DNA of 64,000 bases from Myxococcales bacterium (GTDB lineage: Bacteria; Myxococcota_A; Polyangia; Polyangiales; Polyangiaceae). Under the pieces are notes generated by a model. The model saw nothing but the letters and a program-made list of their open reading frames with translations. It did not search any database and had not been told where the DNA came from. Position 1 is the first letter of the stretch, and every line of letters begins with the position of its first letter. The position numbers and the translations under genes were made by a program. Shown here one piece after another: positions 8,317-16,320 of the stretch. The DNA lies in the NCBI GenBank assembly GCA_016794345.1, contig JAEUKE010000142.1, positions 1-64,000 of the forward strand. Direction: 5' to 3'.

Positions 8317-9066
8317 ATGCCGACCGATGCGCTCCGGGATGCCTTCTCCGACGTGGACCTGGAGGCGCGGCTGAGCCGGTACCTCGCGGCCTCGTCTTAT
8401 GCTCAGGAGCGCGTGGCATTCCCACAGCTCGATGTGGCGCGGCCAGCCGGTCGCGAGCTCAGCCCGGCCGAGGTGAGCCTTCACCTCGCGGAGCTCGAGC
8501 TGCAGTTCGGGCACGAGGAGCGGCAGGTGCGCGGCCGGCTCGAAGGGTTCGAGTCGGGCTATGGGTCGGAAGAGTCGGGGCTTCGTGCGATGAAGGTCCG
8601 GGCGGAGCTCCTGCGCGCGCAGCTTGCGGATGGCCCGCGCATCGCCCGCCATGTGCACGTGGCTCTCCAGGAGGATCCGAAGTCGCTCGACGCGCTTCGG
8701 GCCCTCGGCGTCGTGGCGCTCGAGCGCGAGGCCACCGGGGACGCTGCGGCTCATTCGGTGCGTGGCCTGCTCTCCCGGAAGGACCTTCGCCCGACGGAGC
8801 TATCCATTGTGGCGCGCGTGATGGTCGCCGCTGGCCGCCCGGGCACCGGGCTTCGTTATGCGAAGCGCGCCGTCGAGCTCGACCCGGCGCACTACCGCAG
8901 TCGCCTCGCGCTCGGCGAGGCGCTGCTCGAGCTCGGCGAGGTCGACGCCGCGCGGCGCTCGCTGCGGCGCGCGGCGAACCTGAACGGCCACGGTCAGCCG
9001 GCCCGCGCGCGCGAGATCTACGAGCTCGTCGAGCGGCTGGAGAAGGCGGAGCGCAAGGCACCCTGA
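8317..9066 (+). CDS. TPR-repeat protein
   Basis: A 249-residue soluble protein without a signal peptide. The region from about 110 to 240 contains consecutive tetratricopeptide-like helix pairs (DALRALGVVALEREATGDA, then YAKRAVELDPAHYRSRLALG and ALLELGEVDAARRSLRRAA). The N-terminal 100 residues are helical and charged with no recognised domain. TPR proteins act as protein-binding scaffolds; the partner is unknown. The gene is convergent with nhaA. Confidence 0.65.
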   Translation: MPTDALRDAFSDVDLEARLSRYLAASSYAQERVAFPQLDVARPAGRELSPAEVSLHLAELELQFGHEERQVRGRLEGFESGYGSEESGLRAMKVRAELLRAQLADGPRIARHVHVALQEDPKSLDALRALGVVALEREATGDAAAHSVRGLLSRKDLRPTELSIVARVMVAAGRPGTGLRYAKRAVELDPAHYRSRLALGEALLELGEVDAARRSLRRAANLNGHGQPARAREIYELVERLEKAERKAP

Positions 9067-9098
9067 GGCACGCGTCTTACGGCGTCGCGCCCCGCCCG

Positions 9099-10520
9099 TC
9101 ACGCCTCCGTGGAGCACTCCGCTTCGTCGGCGGTCTGTGCGGCGTTGCTGGCCGACGACCCAGAGAGAATGGCGCGGCCGAGCACGAGCCCGATGACGGC
9201 GGCGCCGCCGCTCGCGACCAGGACGCCCAGCTTGGCGGCGGCGAGGAGCCGAGCGTCGGTGAAGGCGAGCTGGGCGATGAAGAGCGCCATGGTGAATCCG
9301 ATGCCGGCGACGACGCCGAGGACGGCGAGGTGGCGGTAGGTCAGGCCAGCGGGCAGCGTGCCGATTCCGAGTCGCAGGGTGACCCAGCTCATCAGGAGGA
9401 CGCCGAGCGGCTTGCCGACGACGAGACCGATCGCGACGGCGAAGAGGACCTGCCAGGCGCTCGTGTCGAGCGCGCCGCCGGACAAGGACACGCCTGCGTT
9501 GGCGAGCGCGAAGATCGGCATGATTCCGAACGCGACCCACGGATGAAGCGCCTCGATGAGGCTCTCGGCCGGCGACATGGCTTCGCGTCGCGCCACGTCG
9601 ACGTGGCGCAGCGTCTCCGCGAGCTCATGAGACGAGAGAGAGCCGGCGGGGGCTTCGGCGAGATGATCGAGCTCACGCCTCACCCCGAGGAGGAAGCCAT
9701 CGGGGCCGAGCCACGCCCGGATGGGGGTCACCAGACCGACGATGACGCCAGCGATTGTCGGATGAATGCCGGCTGCATAGGTGCCGGCCCAGGCCACGAG
9801 TGACGGGATAACGTAGGCGAGCTTCATTCGTACGCCGAGCCGCTGCATGGCGAATACGCCCGCGAAGCCCACCGCCGCGAGGAATAGCCCGCTCGTGTCG
9901 ATGCCGGACGAATAGAACAGGGCGATGATGAGGATGGCGCCCAGGTCGTCGATCACGGCCAACGCAAGCAGAAGAACCCTGAGCGCAGCAGGGACACGCT
10001 TGCCGAGGAGCGTGAGGATTCCGACTGCGAACGCGATGTCGGTTGCCATAGGGACGCCCCACCCGGAGCGCGTGTGCGGCGCGCCGGCCAAGGCCAGGTA
10101 GAGCCCGGCGGGCGCCAGCATTCCACCGAGAGCGGCAGCTGCAGGGAGCGATGCACGGCGCCATTCCGATAGCTCGCCGTGGTGCAGCTCTCGACGGATC
10201 TCGAGGCCGACGACGAAGAAGAAGATGACCATCAGGCCGTCGTTCACGAACCATTCGAGGGAGCGCTCGAAATGATGTGCGCCGAGGCGAAAGCCGACGG
10301 GCGTGTGCCAGAGGCGCTGGTAGCTCTCGGCCCAGGGGGAGTTCGCCCACACCAGAGCGACGGCGGCGGCGAGCAGAAGCAGAATGCCGCTCGCTGCCTG
10401 GATGCGGAGGAAGCGCTCGAGGGGGCGGCCGGCGAGCCGCGTGAGGCGCAAGAGCGGCTCCCATGCCTCGGGCGGGGATGAGGGAAGCGGGCCAGAGCCC
10501 GGCCGTGTGTTCGAAGACAT
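9099..10520 (-). CDS. nhaA: Na+/H+ antiporter NhaA
   Basis: A 473-residue inner-membrane antiporter that exchanges protons for Na+ in pH and salt homeostasis. It has about 12 membrane segments and the NhaA hallmarks: FFFVVGLEIRREL early, MATDIAFAVGILTLLG, and ALAVIDDLGAILIIALFY, which holds the two essential adjacent Asp residues. The ATG at 10520 follows an AGGGA-like element. An in-frame TTG two codons earlier is less likely. The protein is longer than E. coli NhaA (388 residues), with about 40 extra hydrophilic residues at each end. A 15-base palindrome sits just upstream of the ribosome-binding site. Confidence 0.95.
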   Translation of the reverse strand: MSSNTRPGSGPLPSSPPEAWEPLLRLTRLAGRPLERFLRIQAASGILLLLAAAVALVWANSPWAESYQRLWHTPVGFRLGAHHFERSLEWFVNDGLMVIFFFVVGLEIRRELHHGELSEWRRASLPAAAALGGMLAPAGLYLALAGAPHTRSGWGVPMATDIAFAVGILTLLGKRVPAALRVLLLALAVIDDLGAILIIALFYSSGIDTSGLFLAAVGFAGVFAMQRLGVRMKLAYVIPSLVAWAGTYAAGIHPTIAGVIVGLVTPIRAWLGPDGFLLGVRRELDHLAEAPAGSLSSHELAETLRHVDVARREAMSPAESLIEALHPWVAFGIMPIFALANAGVSLSGGALDTSAWQVLFAVAIGLVVGKPLGVLLMSWVTLRLGIGTLPAGLTYRHLAVLGVVAGIGFTMALFIAQLAFTDARLLAAAKLGVLVASGGAAVIGLVLGRAILSGSSASNAAQTADEAECSTEA

Positions 10521-10532
10521 GCGCAAGTCCCT

Positions 10533-10547
10533 GCCGGTTCAACCGGC
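10533..10547 (-). promoter_or_regulatory. Palindrome upstream of nhaA
   Basis: GCCGGTTCAACCGGC has perfect 7-base arms and lies 12 bases upstream of the nhaA ATG. It could be an operator or a hairpin next to the ribosome-binding site. The core CGGTTCAACCG recurs at 58925-58935, upstream of the condensing-enzyme fusion gene. Confidence 0.4.
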
Positions 10548-10703
10548 TGGGATGGCGGCCCGACCACCCGACGTCCTGCGGCGAGACCCTCGCCGCACCC
10601 TTTGAGCTCGAAGCTTCGGGATGGTGCCACACTCGGGAGCCCAGCGCGACAGTTCTCGCCACCTCCGTTCCGCTTGCGGGCTCGTCCCGTGCGAGAATGC
10701 ATC

Positions 10704-11462
10704 GTGGCGTACCGCGACGACGAGGAGGCGCAGCGCGGGCGAGTGGCCGAGCTGGAGCGGGAGCTCGCAGAAGCCCGGGAGAAGATCGCCCGGCTCGAAG
10801 GGCGGTTCCCCGAACAGACGCCCCGGGAGGCGAGCCGACTCCTCGGCGTACCGCTGATGCTGGAGCGTGAGAAGGTGTTGCCTCTGGAGGTGAGCGAGGA
10901 CGGCTTCGTGGCCATCGCGAACGCGCTCGAAGCGCGTCTACCGGGCGGAACCACCGCGCAGGTAGGGCGCATGCTCACGCATAAGAAGGGCGCCTACGAG
11001 CTGCGCGTCAGCCGCCTCGATGGTGGCAACACTCGCGTCCAGCTCAGGGGCGACTACAGGGCGGCGAAGCTGATGTTTCTGCTCGGCAGCCCCGGTCTGA
11101 TGCTCATCACCGCCGTGCTGCTCGCCAGCGTCGGCACGGTGCTCGGACCGATCGGCACAGCGGTGGGCGCAGTGATGGGGATCGTGGCGGCGGTGCTCGG
11201 CTTTCGCTGGCTCGTGAGGCGCTCGCTGGTGCAGGACCAAAGGCTGCTCGAGGGTCTATTCGAGACCGCCGTCACACTTGCCTCCTCGCACGGAGCGAAG
11301 CTCGAGCCCACGCGCATCGTGGCGCAGGCGCGCGTTTCGGAGGAGTCTGCACAGATGGAGACCGAGGCCGCGGAGGAGGCGGCGCACCGTGACCAGGCTG
11401 GCTCGCCTCGACAGGCCTCGTCGAATCCGGGTAGGTTCGAGGGCTCGCGAAGGATTCGATGA
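10704..11462 (+). CDS. Membrane protein with N-terminal coiled coil
   Basis: A 252-residue protein when started at GTG 10704; the frame stays open to 10602 without protein-like character. Residues about 8-35 form a charged coiled coil (RVAELERELAEAREKIARLE). A domain of about 100 residues follows, and then two adjacent membrane segments (LMLITAVLLASVGTVL and AVMGIVAAVLGFRWLV). The C-terminal tail is hydrophilic. The histidine-kinase gene starts 4 bases after the stop, so the two are probably co-transcribed, and this protein may feed a membrane signal to that kinase. This is inference from position. Confidence 0.6.
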   Translation: MAYRDDEEAQRGRVAELERELAEAREKIARLEGRFPEQTPREASRLLGVPLMLEREKVLPLEVSEDGFVAIANALEARLPGGTTAQVGRMLTHKKGAYELRVSRLDGGNTRVQLRGDYRAAKLMFLLGSPGLMLITAVLLASVGTVLGPIGTAVGAVMGIVAAVLGFRWLVRRSLVQDQRLLEGLFETAVTLASSHGAKLEPTRIVAQARVSEESAQMETEAAEEAAHRDQAGSPRQASSNPGRFEGSRRIR

Positions 11463-11466
11463 CGAC

Positions 11467-12906
11467 ATGAAGGTGGCGCTTCGCTTCGCGATCGCGGTGG
11501 TCCTGGTGATCACGGTCGTTCTCAGCGTGGGGGCGCTGCAGTGGTTCCGCCGCGAGGTCGGCTTGTTCGAGGAGGACGTGAGGCGCGACGCGCAGACAAT
11601 GGGCCGAGCGCTGGCGCCGCTGGTCGCGGAGACGTGGGCGGAGGACGAGGTGCGCGCTCGACGAATGGTGGAGGGCGCGAACGAGCGGGAGCGTGTGTTG
11701 ATTCGACTCGTGCTCTTCGACACCGACGCATCGGATCAGCCGCGCGTCCCGCGGGAGCAGCTGGGCGAGCTGTGGCGTGGGGCCAACGTGGTGGCCAAGG
11801 CCCAGGTGGACGGGGTGGAGAGCCTGGTCACCTACGTCCCGGTGGCGCTCCCGGGCGGCCGGCTCGCCGCCCTCGAGCTCGCGGAGTCCATGGAGCGTGA
11901 GCGGGACTACGTGCGCGGCACCTTGACCGGCGTCGTCTCGACGACGGCCCTGCTGATTCTGTTGACCGGCGCCGTCGCGATCGCCGTCGGGGTCGCGGTC
12001 GTGGGCAGGCCCATGAAGGCCCTCGTGGAGCACGCGCGGCGAATCGGCGCGGGGCAGATGAGCTCCCGCACGGGCGTCAGCCAACGCGACGAGATAGGCG
12101 AGCTCGCGACGGAGCTCGACGGGATGGCCGAGCGGCTCGAGCGGACGGAGCGGAGCCTCCGCGAGGAGGTCAAAGAGCGCGAGCGGGCGCTCGAGCAGCT
12201 GCGCCACGCCGACAAGCTCGCGACAATCGGGCGGCTCGCCTCCGGTGTCGCGCACGAGCTCGGCACGCCCCTCCAGGTGATCGGTGGCCACGCATCCATG
12301 TTGGCCGAGCCAGCCCTCCCCGAGAGCGAGCGGATCGAGAGCGTGCAGGAGATTCGCGCGCAGGCCAATCGGATGTCGAAGATCATCCGGGAGCTGCTCG
12401 ACTTTGCGCGCCGGCCGGTGGCGCATCGTTCGCGCATCCTGGTCCACGGTTTGCTCGACCGCTGCGTCGGGATGCTGTCTCCAATGTTCCCGAAGGGCGG
12501 CTGCCGGATCACCGTCGACGTCGAGCCGGAAGATCTCGCCGTGCACGGTGACTCCGAGCATCTCGGGCAAGCCATCACGAACCTGCTGGTGAACGCCGTG
12601 CAGGCGATGCCGGAGGGGGGCGCCGTGCGAGTCGAGGCTCGCCTGGAAGACGTCGTGGCGAACGAGGCAGGGTGGGTCATCATCTCCGTGATGGACGAGG
12701 GCGTCGGCATGACGGCGGATGTTGCGGAGAGAGTGTTCGAGCCCTTCTTCACCACGAAAGATGTGGGGCAGGGGACCGGCCTGGGGCTCAGCGTCGTGCA
12801 TGGAATCGTCACCGAGCACGGCGGCACGATCGGGCTCGATACCTCGCCCGGCTGCGGGACGACCTTCCGCCTGCGGCTCCCCGTCGGCGCGACGGAGCCC
12901 GCATGA
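11467..12906 (+). CDS. Membrane sensor histidine kinase (HAMP, HisKA, HATPase)
   Basis: A 479-residue kinase. TM1 lies at about 6-26, a periplasmic sensor region of about 125 residues follows, TM2 is at about 153-178, HAMP at about 179-230, a HisKA helix has His263 in VAHELGTPLQ, and the HATPase carries the N box (NLLVNAVQAMPEGG), DEGVGM and GTGLGLSVVHGI. It should autophosphorylate and pass phosphate to the regulator encoded next, whose ATG overlaps its stop (ATGA). The start at 11467 places TM1 at the N-terminus; the open frame continues upstream but is Arg-rich and not coding. The sensor domain matches no family I can name. Confidence 0.92.
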   Translation: MKVALRFAIAVVLVITVVLSVGALQWFRREVGLFEEDVRRDAQTMGRALAPLVAETWAEDEVRARRMVEGANERERVLIRLVLFDTDASDQPRVPREQLGELWRGANVVAKAQVDGVESLVTYVPVALPGGRLAALELAESMERERDYVRGTLTGVVSTTALLILLTGAVAIAVGVAVVGRPMKALVEHARRIGAGQMSSRTGVSQRDEIGELATELDGMAERLERTERSLREEVKERERALEQLRHADKLATIGRLASGVAHELGTPLQVIGGHASMLAEPALPESERIESVQEIRAQANRMSKIIRELLDFARRPVAHRSRILVHGLLDRCVGMLSPMFPKGGCRITVDVEPEDLAVHGDSEHLGQAITNLLVNAVQAMPEGGAVRVEARLEDVVANEAGWVIISVMDEGVGMTADVAERVFEPFFTTKDVGQGTGLGLSVVHGIVTEHGGTIGLDTSPGCGTTFRLRLPVGATEPA

Positions 12907-14261
12907 AGGCGCAGGTGCTGTCGGTCGATGACGACCCGAGCGTCGGGTCGATGCTCAAGCGGGCGCTCGCGCCCTTCGACCTCGACGTCTCGTGCGTGAC
13001 CGACCCTATCGCAGCGCTCGACGTGCTCGCGACGAAACACATCGACGTCGTCTTGACGGACCTCCGCATGGCTCGCCTCGACGGCGTCGACCTCTGCGAG
13101 CGCATCCGCGCTGCTTTTCCCGACGTGCCGGTGATCGTCGTGACCGCGTTCGGCAGCATGGAGAGCGCCGTCCGTGCGCTCCGCGCCGGTGCCTACGATT
13201 TCGTCACCAAGCCGGTCGACATCGAGATCATCGCGCGCGCCCTCCGGCGCGCAGTGGAGCACCGCTTCCTGAAGGGGGAGCTCTTGCGACTCCAGCGCGA
13301 GGCCGCATCGAGCGGCTCGCACGGCATCATCGGCGAGAGCGAAGGTGTCCAGACGGTCCTCGCGCTCATCGATCGTGTGGCCGACACCGACGTCACCGTC
13401 CTGCTCACGGGTGAGAGCGGAACGGGCAAGGAGCTCGTCGCTCGGGCGATCCATCTGAAGAGCAAGCGCGCCGAGCGGCCGCTCGTCGCCGTGAACTGTG
13501 CTGCGATTCCCGAGGCCCTCGTCGAGAGCGAGCTGTTCGGGCACGCGAGAGGGGCATTCACCGATGCGCAGCGTCCGCGGGCGGGGCTCATGGCGCGCGC
13601 ACGCGGCGGCACGCTCTTCCTCGACGAGATCGCCGACATTCCGCTGGCCGTTCAGCCCAAGCTTCTGCGCGCGCTGCAGGAGCGCACCATCCGGCCCGTG
13701 GGGGCGGATGACGAGGAGCCGATCGACGTTCGCATCATCGCGGCCACACACGTGGATCTGGAAGAGGCGGTTCGATCCGGCCGCTTCCGAGAGGATCTGT
13801 TCTATCGGCTCGACGTGGTACGGATGGAGCTGCCTCCGCTGCGGGAGCGCGGTGGAGACGTGCTCCTGATCGCGCACCATTTCCTCGAGCGGTTCTCCTC
13901 GTCGATGGGGCGTGGCGTCCGTCGCTTCTCCGAGGCCGCCGCTGCCAGGCTCCGGTCGTACGCCTGGCCGGGCAACATCCGCGAGCTGGCGAATTGCGTC
14001 GAACGCGCCGTCACCCTCGCGAGGCTCGAGGAGATCACGGTCGACGATCTTCCACCACGCATCCGCCAGGCGAGCGTCGAATCGACCTTTTCGCTCCCCA
14101 GACAGCCCGAGGACGTGTTGCCACTGGAGGAGATCCAGCGCCGGTACGTGCTCGCCGCGGTGGAGGCGGCGGGCGGCAGCAAGGCCGAGGCGGCGCGGCT
14201 CCTGAACGTTGACCGGGCGACGCTCTACCGGTGGCTCGCCCGATACCAGCAGAGCGGCTGA
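12903..14261 (+). CDS. Sigma54-dependent response regulator (NtrC family) with GAFTDA
   Basis: A 452-residue activator. The receiver (1-120) has DD at 10-11, phospho-acceptor Asp53 (VLTDLRM) and Lys103. The AAA+ domain has Walker A GESGTGKE (170-177), Walker B GGTLFLDE (235-242) and SELFGHARGAFTDA, so the sigma54-contact loop is GAFTDA at 217-222 rather than GAFTGA. A Fis-type HTH closes the protein (KAEAARLLNVDRATLYRWLA). It is coupled to the kinase gene by ATGA. A sigma54 promoter and a palindrome lie immediately downstream, before the next receiver gene, and are its most obvious target. Confidence 0.93.
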   Translation: MKAQVLSVDDDPSVGSMLKRALAPFDLDVSCVTDPIAALDVLATKHIDVVLTDLRMARLDGVDLCERIRAAFPDVPVIVVTAFGSMESAVRALRAGAYDFVTKPVDIEIIARALRRAVEHRFLKGELLRLQREAASSGSHGIIGESEGVQTVLALIDRVADTDVTVLLTGESGTGKELVARAIHLKSKRAERPLVAVNCAAIPEALVESELFGHARGAFTDAQRPRAGLMARARGGTLFLDEIADIPLAVQPKLLRALQERTIRPVGADDEEPIDVRIIAATHVDLEEAVRSGRFREDLFYRLDVVRMELPPLRERGGDVLLIAHHFLERFSSSMGRGVRRFSEAAAARLRSYAWPGNIRELANCVERAVTLARLEEITVDDLPPRIRQASVESTFSLPRQPEDVLPLEEIQRRYVLAAVEAAGGSKAEAARLLNVDRATLYRWLARYQQSG

Positions 14262-14288
14262 CGCAGGCTGCGACGGCCCCGGTGGAGC

Positions 14289-14307
14289 GTGTTGCAAATT
14301 TCAACAC
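14289..14307 (+). promoter_or_regulatory. Palindromic enhancer-like site
   Basis: GTGTTGCAAATTTCAACAC has 6-base inverted arms around an AT-rich centre. It is the only strongly AT-rich palindrome in this region and lies 29 bases upstream of the sigma54 promoter. The TGTTG...CAACA shape is typical of Fis-type HTH activators. It is the likely binding site of the regulator encoded at 12903-14261. Confidence 0.55.
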
Positions 14308-14336
14308 CGAGCGCCGCAATCGGCGCGGGCTGCGCC

Positions 14337-14352
14337 TGGCACGGGTGGTGCA
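14337..14352 (+). promoter_or_regulatory. Sigma54 promoter (-24/-12)
   Basis: TGGCACGGGTGGTGCA matches the consensus TGGCACG-N4-TTGCW at all but one base, with the invariant GG and GC exactly 10 bases apart. Transcription should start near 14362, giving a leader of about 170 bases before the receiver gene at 14531. Confidence 0.65.
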
Positions 14353-14370
14353 GTATGCGCGCAGGGTCTT

Positions 14371-14417
14371 GACCGGCAGCGCCCTGTGTTCCCTCCCGAG
14401 GAGGGGCTCTGCCGGTC
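14371..14417 (+). promoter_or_regulatory. Nested hairpins in the predicted 5' leader
   Basis: GACCGGCAG (14371-14379) pairs perfectly with CTGCCGGTC (14409-14417), and inside it CCCTCC (14391-14396) pairs with GGAGGG (14400-14405) around a 3-base loop. No T-run follows, so an intrinsic terminator is unlikely. The structure may protect the leader or control translation. Confidence 0.4.
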
Positions 14418-14530
14418 GAGCCCGGTCCATCGTCTCCTCCTCTGAACCCGCCAACGGCCACCCGGAACCCGTCGCCTCTTAGCTTACGGCCTCGGCCGTC
14501 CAATCCGAGATCGTTCCCGGGAGCGTCGGT

Positions 14531-14926
14531 ATGGCGACAGGGCGTGCGCTGCAGATCTTGCTCGCAGAGGATGACGACGCAGCGCGCGCCCTCGTCGCGA
14601 AGGCGCTGCGGCGTCTGGGGCATCGCGTGACCGACGTGGCCACCGGGACCGAGCTGCGAGCCATGCTGGGCCTCGACTGCGGCGCCGCCTCGTTCGCCGC
14701 GGACGTTCTCATCGCCGACATCCGCATGCCCGGCGCGAGCGGTCTCAACATCCTCTACGAGCTGCACGCGCTCGGGGTCAGGCTGCCGGTGATCCTGATG
14801 AGCGCCATCGCCACCCAGGACGTCGTATCGTACGCGGAGCGCCTCGGGGCTCTGGCGGTCTTGCGCAAGCCGTTCGAGCTCGAGGTGCTTCCGGATCTGC
14901 TCGCGCGCGTCGAAGACTCTCGATGA
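14531..14926 (+). CDS. Single-domain response-regulator receiver
   Basis: A 131-residue receiver with LAEDDD acidic pair, phospho-acceptor Asp in LIADIRMPG, a switch Ser in LMSAI and Lys in LRKPFE. It has no output domain. It lies downstream of a near-consensus sigma54 promoter and of the kinase/activator pair, and overlaps the antiporter gene by 4 bases (ATGA). A reasonable inference is that the upstream two-component system switches on this receiver together with the transporter, possibly as phosphate sink or feedback element. Confidence 0.85.
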   Translation: MATGRALQILLAEDDDAARALVAKALRRLGHRVTDVATGTELRAMLGLDCGAASFAADVLIADIRMPGASGLNILYELHALGVRLPVILMSAIATQDVVSYAERLGALAVLRKPFELEVLPDLLARVEDSR

Positions 14927-15897
14927 CCATGGAATGGCTGCGTCTCCTCGGCGGAGGCCTCTTGCTCTACTTTGGGGCGGAGTGGTTCGTGGGCGGAGCG
15001 TCGGCGCTCGCGCTCGCGCTCCGCGTTCCCCAGATCCTCGTAGGCCTCACCGTCGTCGCCTACGGGACCTCCGCTCCGGAGATCATCGTCGGGGTGGAGG
15101 CCGCAGGAGCCGGATACGGCGACGTCGCGATCGGCAACGTGGTGGGCTCGAACGTCGCAAACGTGGGGCTCATCCTCGGTGTCACCGCGCTCGTGTCGCC
15201 GCCGCGTGTGGACCCGGCGCTCCGCAGGCGGGAGCTGCCCGTCCTCGTCCTCAGCGCCGCGTCGCTCCCGCTCCTGTTTCTCGACGGCGTGTTGAGTCGC
15301 GTCGAGGCCTCCGGGCTGCTGGTGATCGCGCTCCTCTACACCTCATGGATGGTTCGAGCTGCCCGCGCTTCGGCGCAGGCGACCGCGCGGGTCGAGGTCG
15401 AGGTCACCGCCGAGGTGGCGGACGCCGCAGGCGCGCCGAAGTCGGGTAGCACGGTGCGGTCTGGCGCCATCGCCGCGGGGGGCCTCGTGGTCCTCCTGAT
15501 CGGCGGCAGCCTCTTCGTCGATGGGGCGGTCTCCGTCGCGAAGTCGCTCGGGATGAGCGAGCGGCTCGTGGGTCTCACGATCGTGGCGGTCGGTACCTCG
15601 CTTCCGGAGCTCATCACCAGTACCATCGCTGCCCGCCGTGGTCACAGCGACATCGCGATCGGCAACGTGGTGGGCTCGAACATCTTCAACGTGCTCCTGT
15701 GTCTCGGCGCTGCCGGGCTCACCTCGCCGTTGCGCGCGCCTCTCGCAGACCTCTCCACCGATCTCGTCGCGCTCGGGGTGATAACCGTCCTCGCCGCGGC
15801 GTTCATTCGCACGGAGCGTCATGTCTCGCGGACCGAAGGACTCGTTGCGCTCGCGCTCTATGGCGGGTTCACGGTCCTCGTCATCGCGCGTGGCTGA
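14923..15897 (+). CDS. Calcium/sodium antiporter, CaCA family (YrbG-like)
   Basis: A 324-residue inner-membrane protein made of two inverted halves, each with five segments. The two alpha-repeats are GLTVVAYGTSAPEIIVG...GNVVGSNVANVGLILG and GLTIVAVGTSLPELITS...GNVVGSNIFNVLLCLG, with the ion-binding Glu and Asn/Ser residues intact. It should exchange Ca2+ for Na+ or H+. A hydrophilic loop of about 30 residues joins the halves. It is co-transcribed with the receiver gene. The two GNVVGSN segments are encoded by an identical stretch of DNA. Confidence 0.93.
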   Translation: MTMEWLRLLGGGLLLYFGAEWFVGGASALALALRVPQILVGLTVVAYGTSAPEIIVGVEAAGAGYGDVAIGNVVGSNVANVGLILGVTALVSPPRVDPALRRRELPVLVLSAASLPLLFLDGVLSRVEASGLLVIALLYTSWMVRAARASAQATARVEVEVTAEVADAAGAPKSGSTVRSGAIAAGGLVVLLIGGSLFVDGAVSVAKSLGMSERLVGLTIVAVGTSLPELITSTIAARRGHSDIAIGNVVGSNIFNVLLCLGAAGLTSPLRAPLADLSTDLVALGVITVLAAAFIRTERHVSRTEGLVALALYGGFTVLVIARG

Positions 15898-15903
15898 CGC
15901 GCG
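15885..15903 (+). terminator. Hairpin overlapping the antiporter stop codon
   Basis: CGCGCGT and ACGCGCG form a 7-base stem with a 5-base loop that contains most of the stop codon. There is no T-run, so this is a possible terminator or 3'-end stabiliser only. Confidence 0.35.
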
Positions 15904-16035
15904 AGGGCGCGCGCCTCTTCGCCTCACTGCGTCACCGTACACTCGCCGCCACGGGCTGCTCGGGCCGCGTGAAGGCGACGGAGCCCCGCGCGGATGTGGC
16001 ACCGCGCGTGCGATGGCATGGGGAAGGAGGCGAAC

Positions 16036-16308
16036 GTGATTGTCAATCGATCGACAGGAAACCTGTCCACGCCTGCGTGGATCGCTATCGCGCTGAGCGT
16101 GATCGGCGCATTGAACTGGGGGCTCGTCGGGTTGTTCAAATTCGATCTGGTGGCCGCGATCTTCGGGCCGCTCTCGCCGATGGCGCGCGTGGTCTACGTC
16201 ATCGTGGCGCTGGCAGGGCTGTTCCTGCTGTTCGCCGCGACTCAGCTGAAGCGCGAGGTGAGCGGCACCTCCATGGCGGAGCCGCTGCCGCGGCGAACGG
16301 TCCCCTGA
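16036..16308 (+). CDS. DUF378 membrane protein
   Basis: A 90-residue protein with two membrane segments (AWIAIALSVIGALNWGLVGL, then ARVVYVIVALAGLFLLFA). The first segment contains the IGALNWGL signature of DUF378. The GTG at 16036 is chosen because AAGGAGG lies 5 bases before it; the in-frame ATG at 16018 has no such site. The family is widespread and uncharacterised. It may belong to the sigma54 operon, although 138 bases separate it from the antiporter gene. Confidence 0.75.
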   Translation: MIVNRSTGNLSTPAWIAIALSVIGALNWGLVGLFKFDLVAAIFGPLSPMARVVYVIVALAGLFLLFAATQLKREVSGTSMAEPLPRRTVP

Positions 16309-16320
16309 CCACGAACGCGC

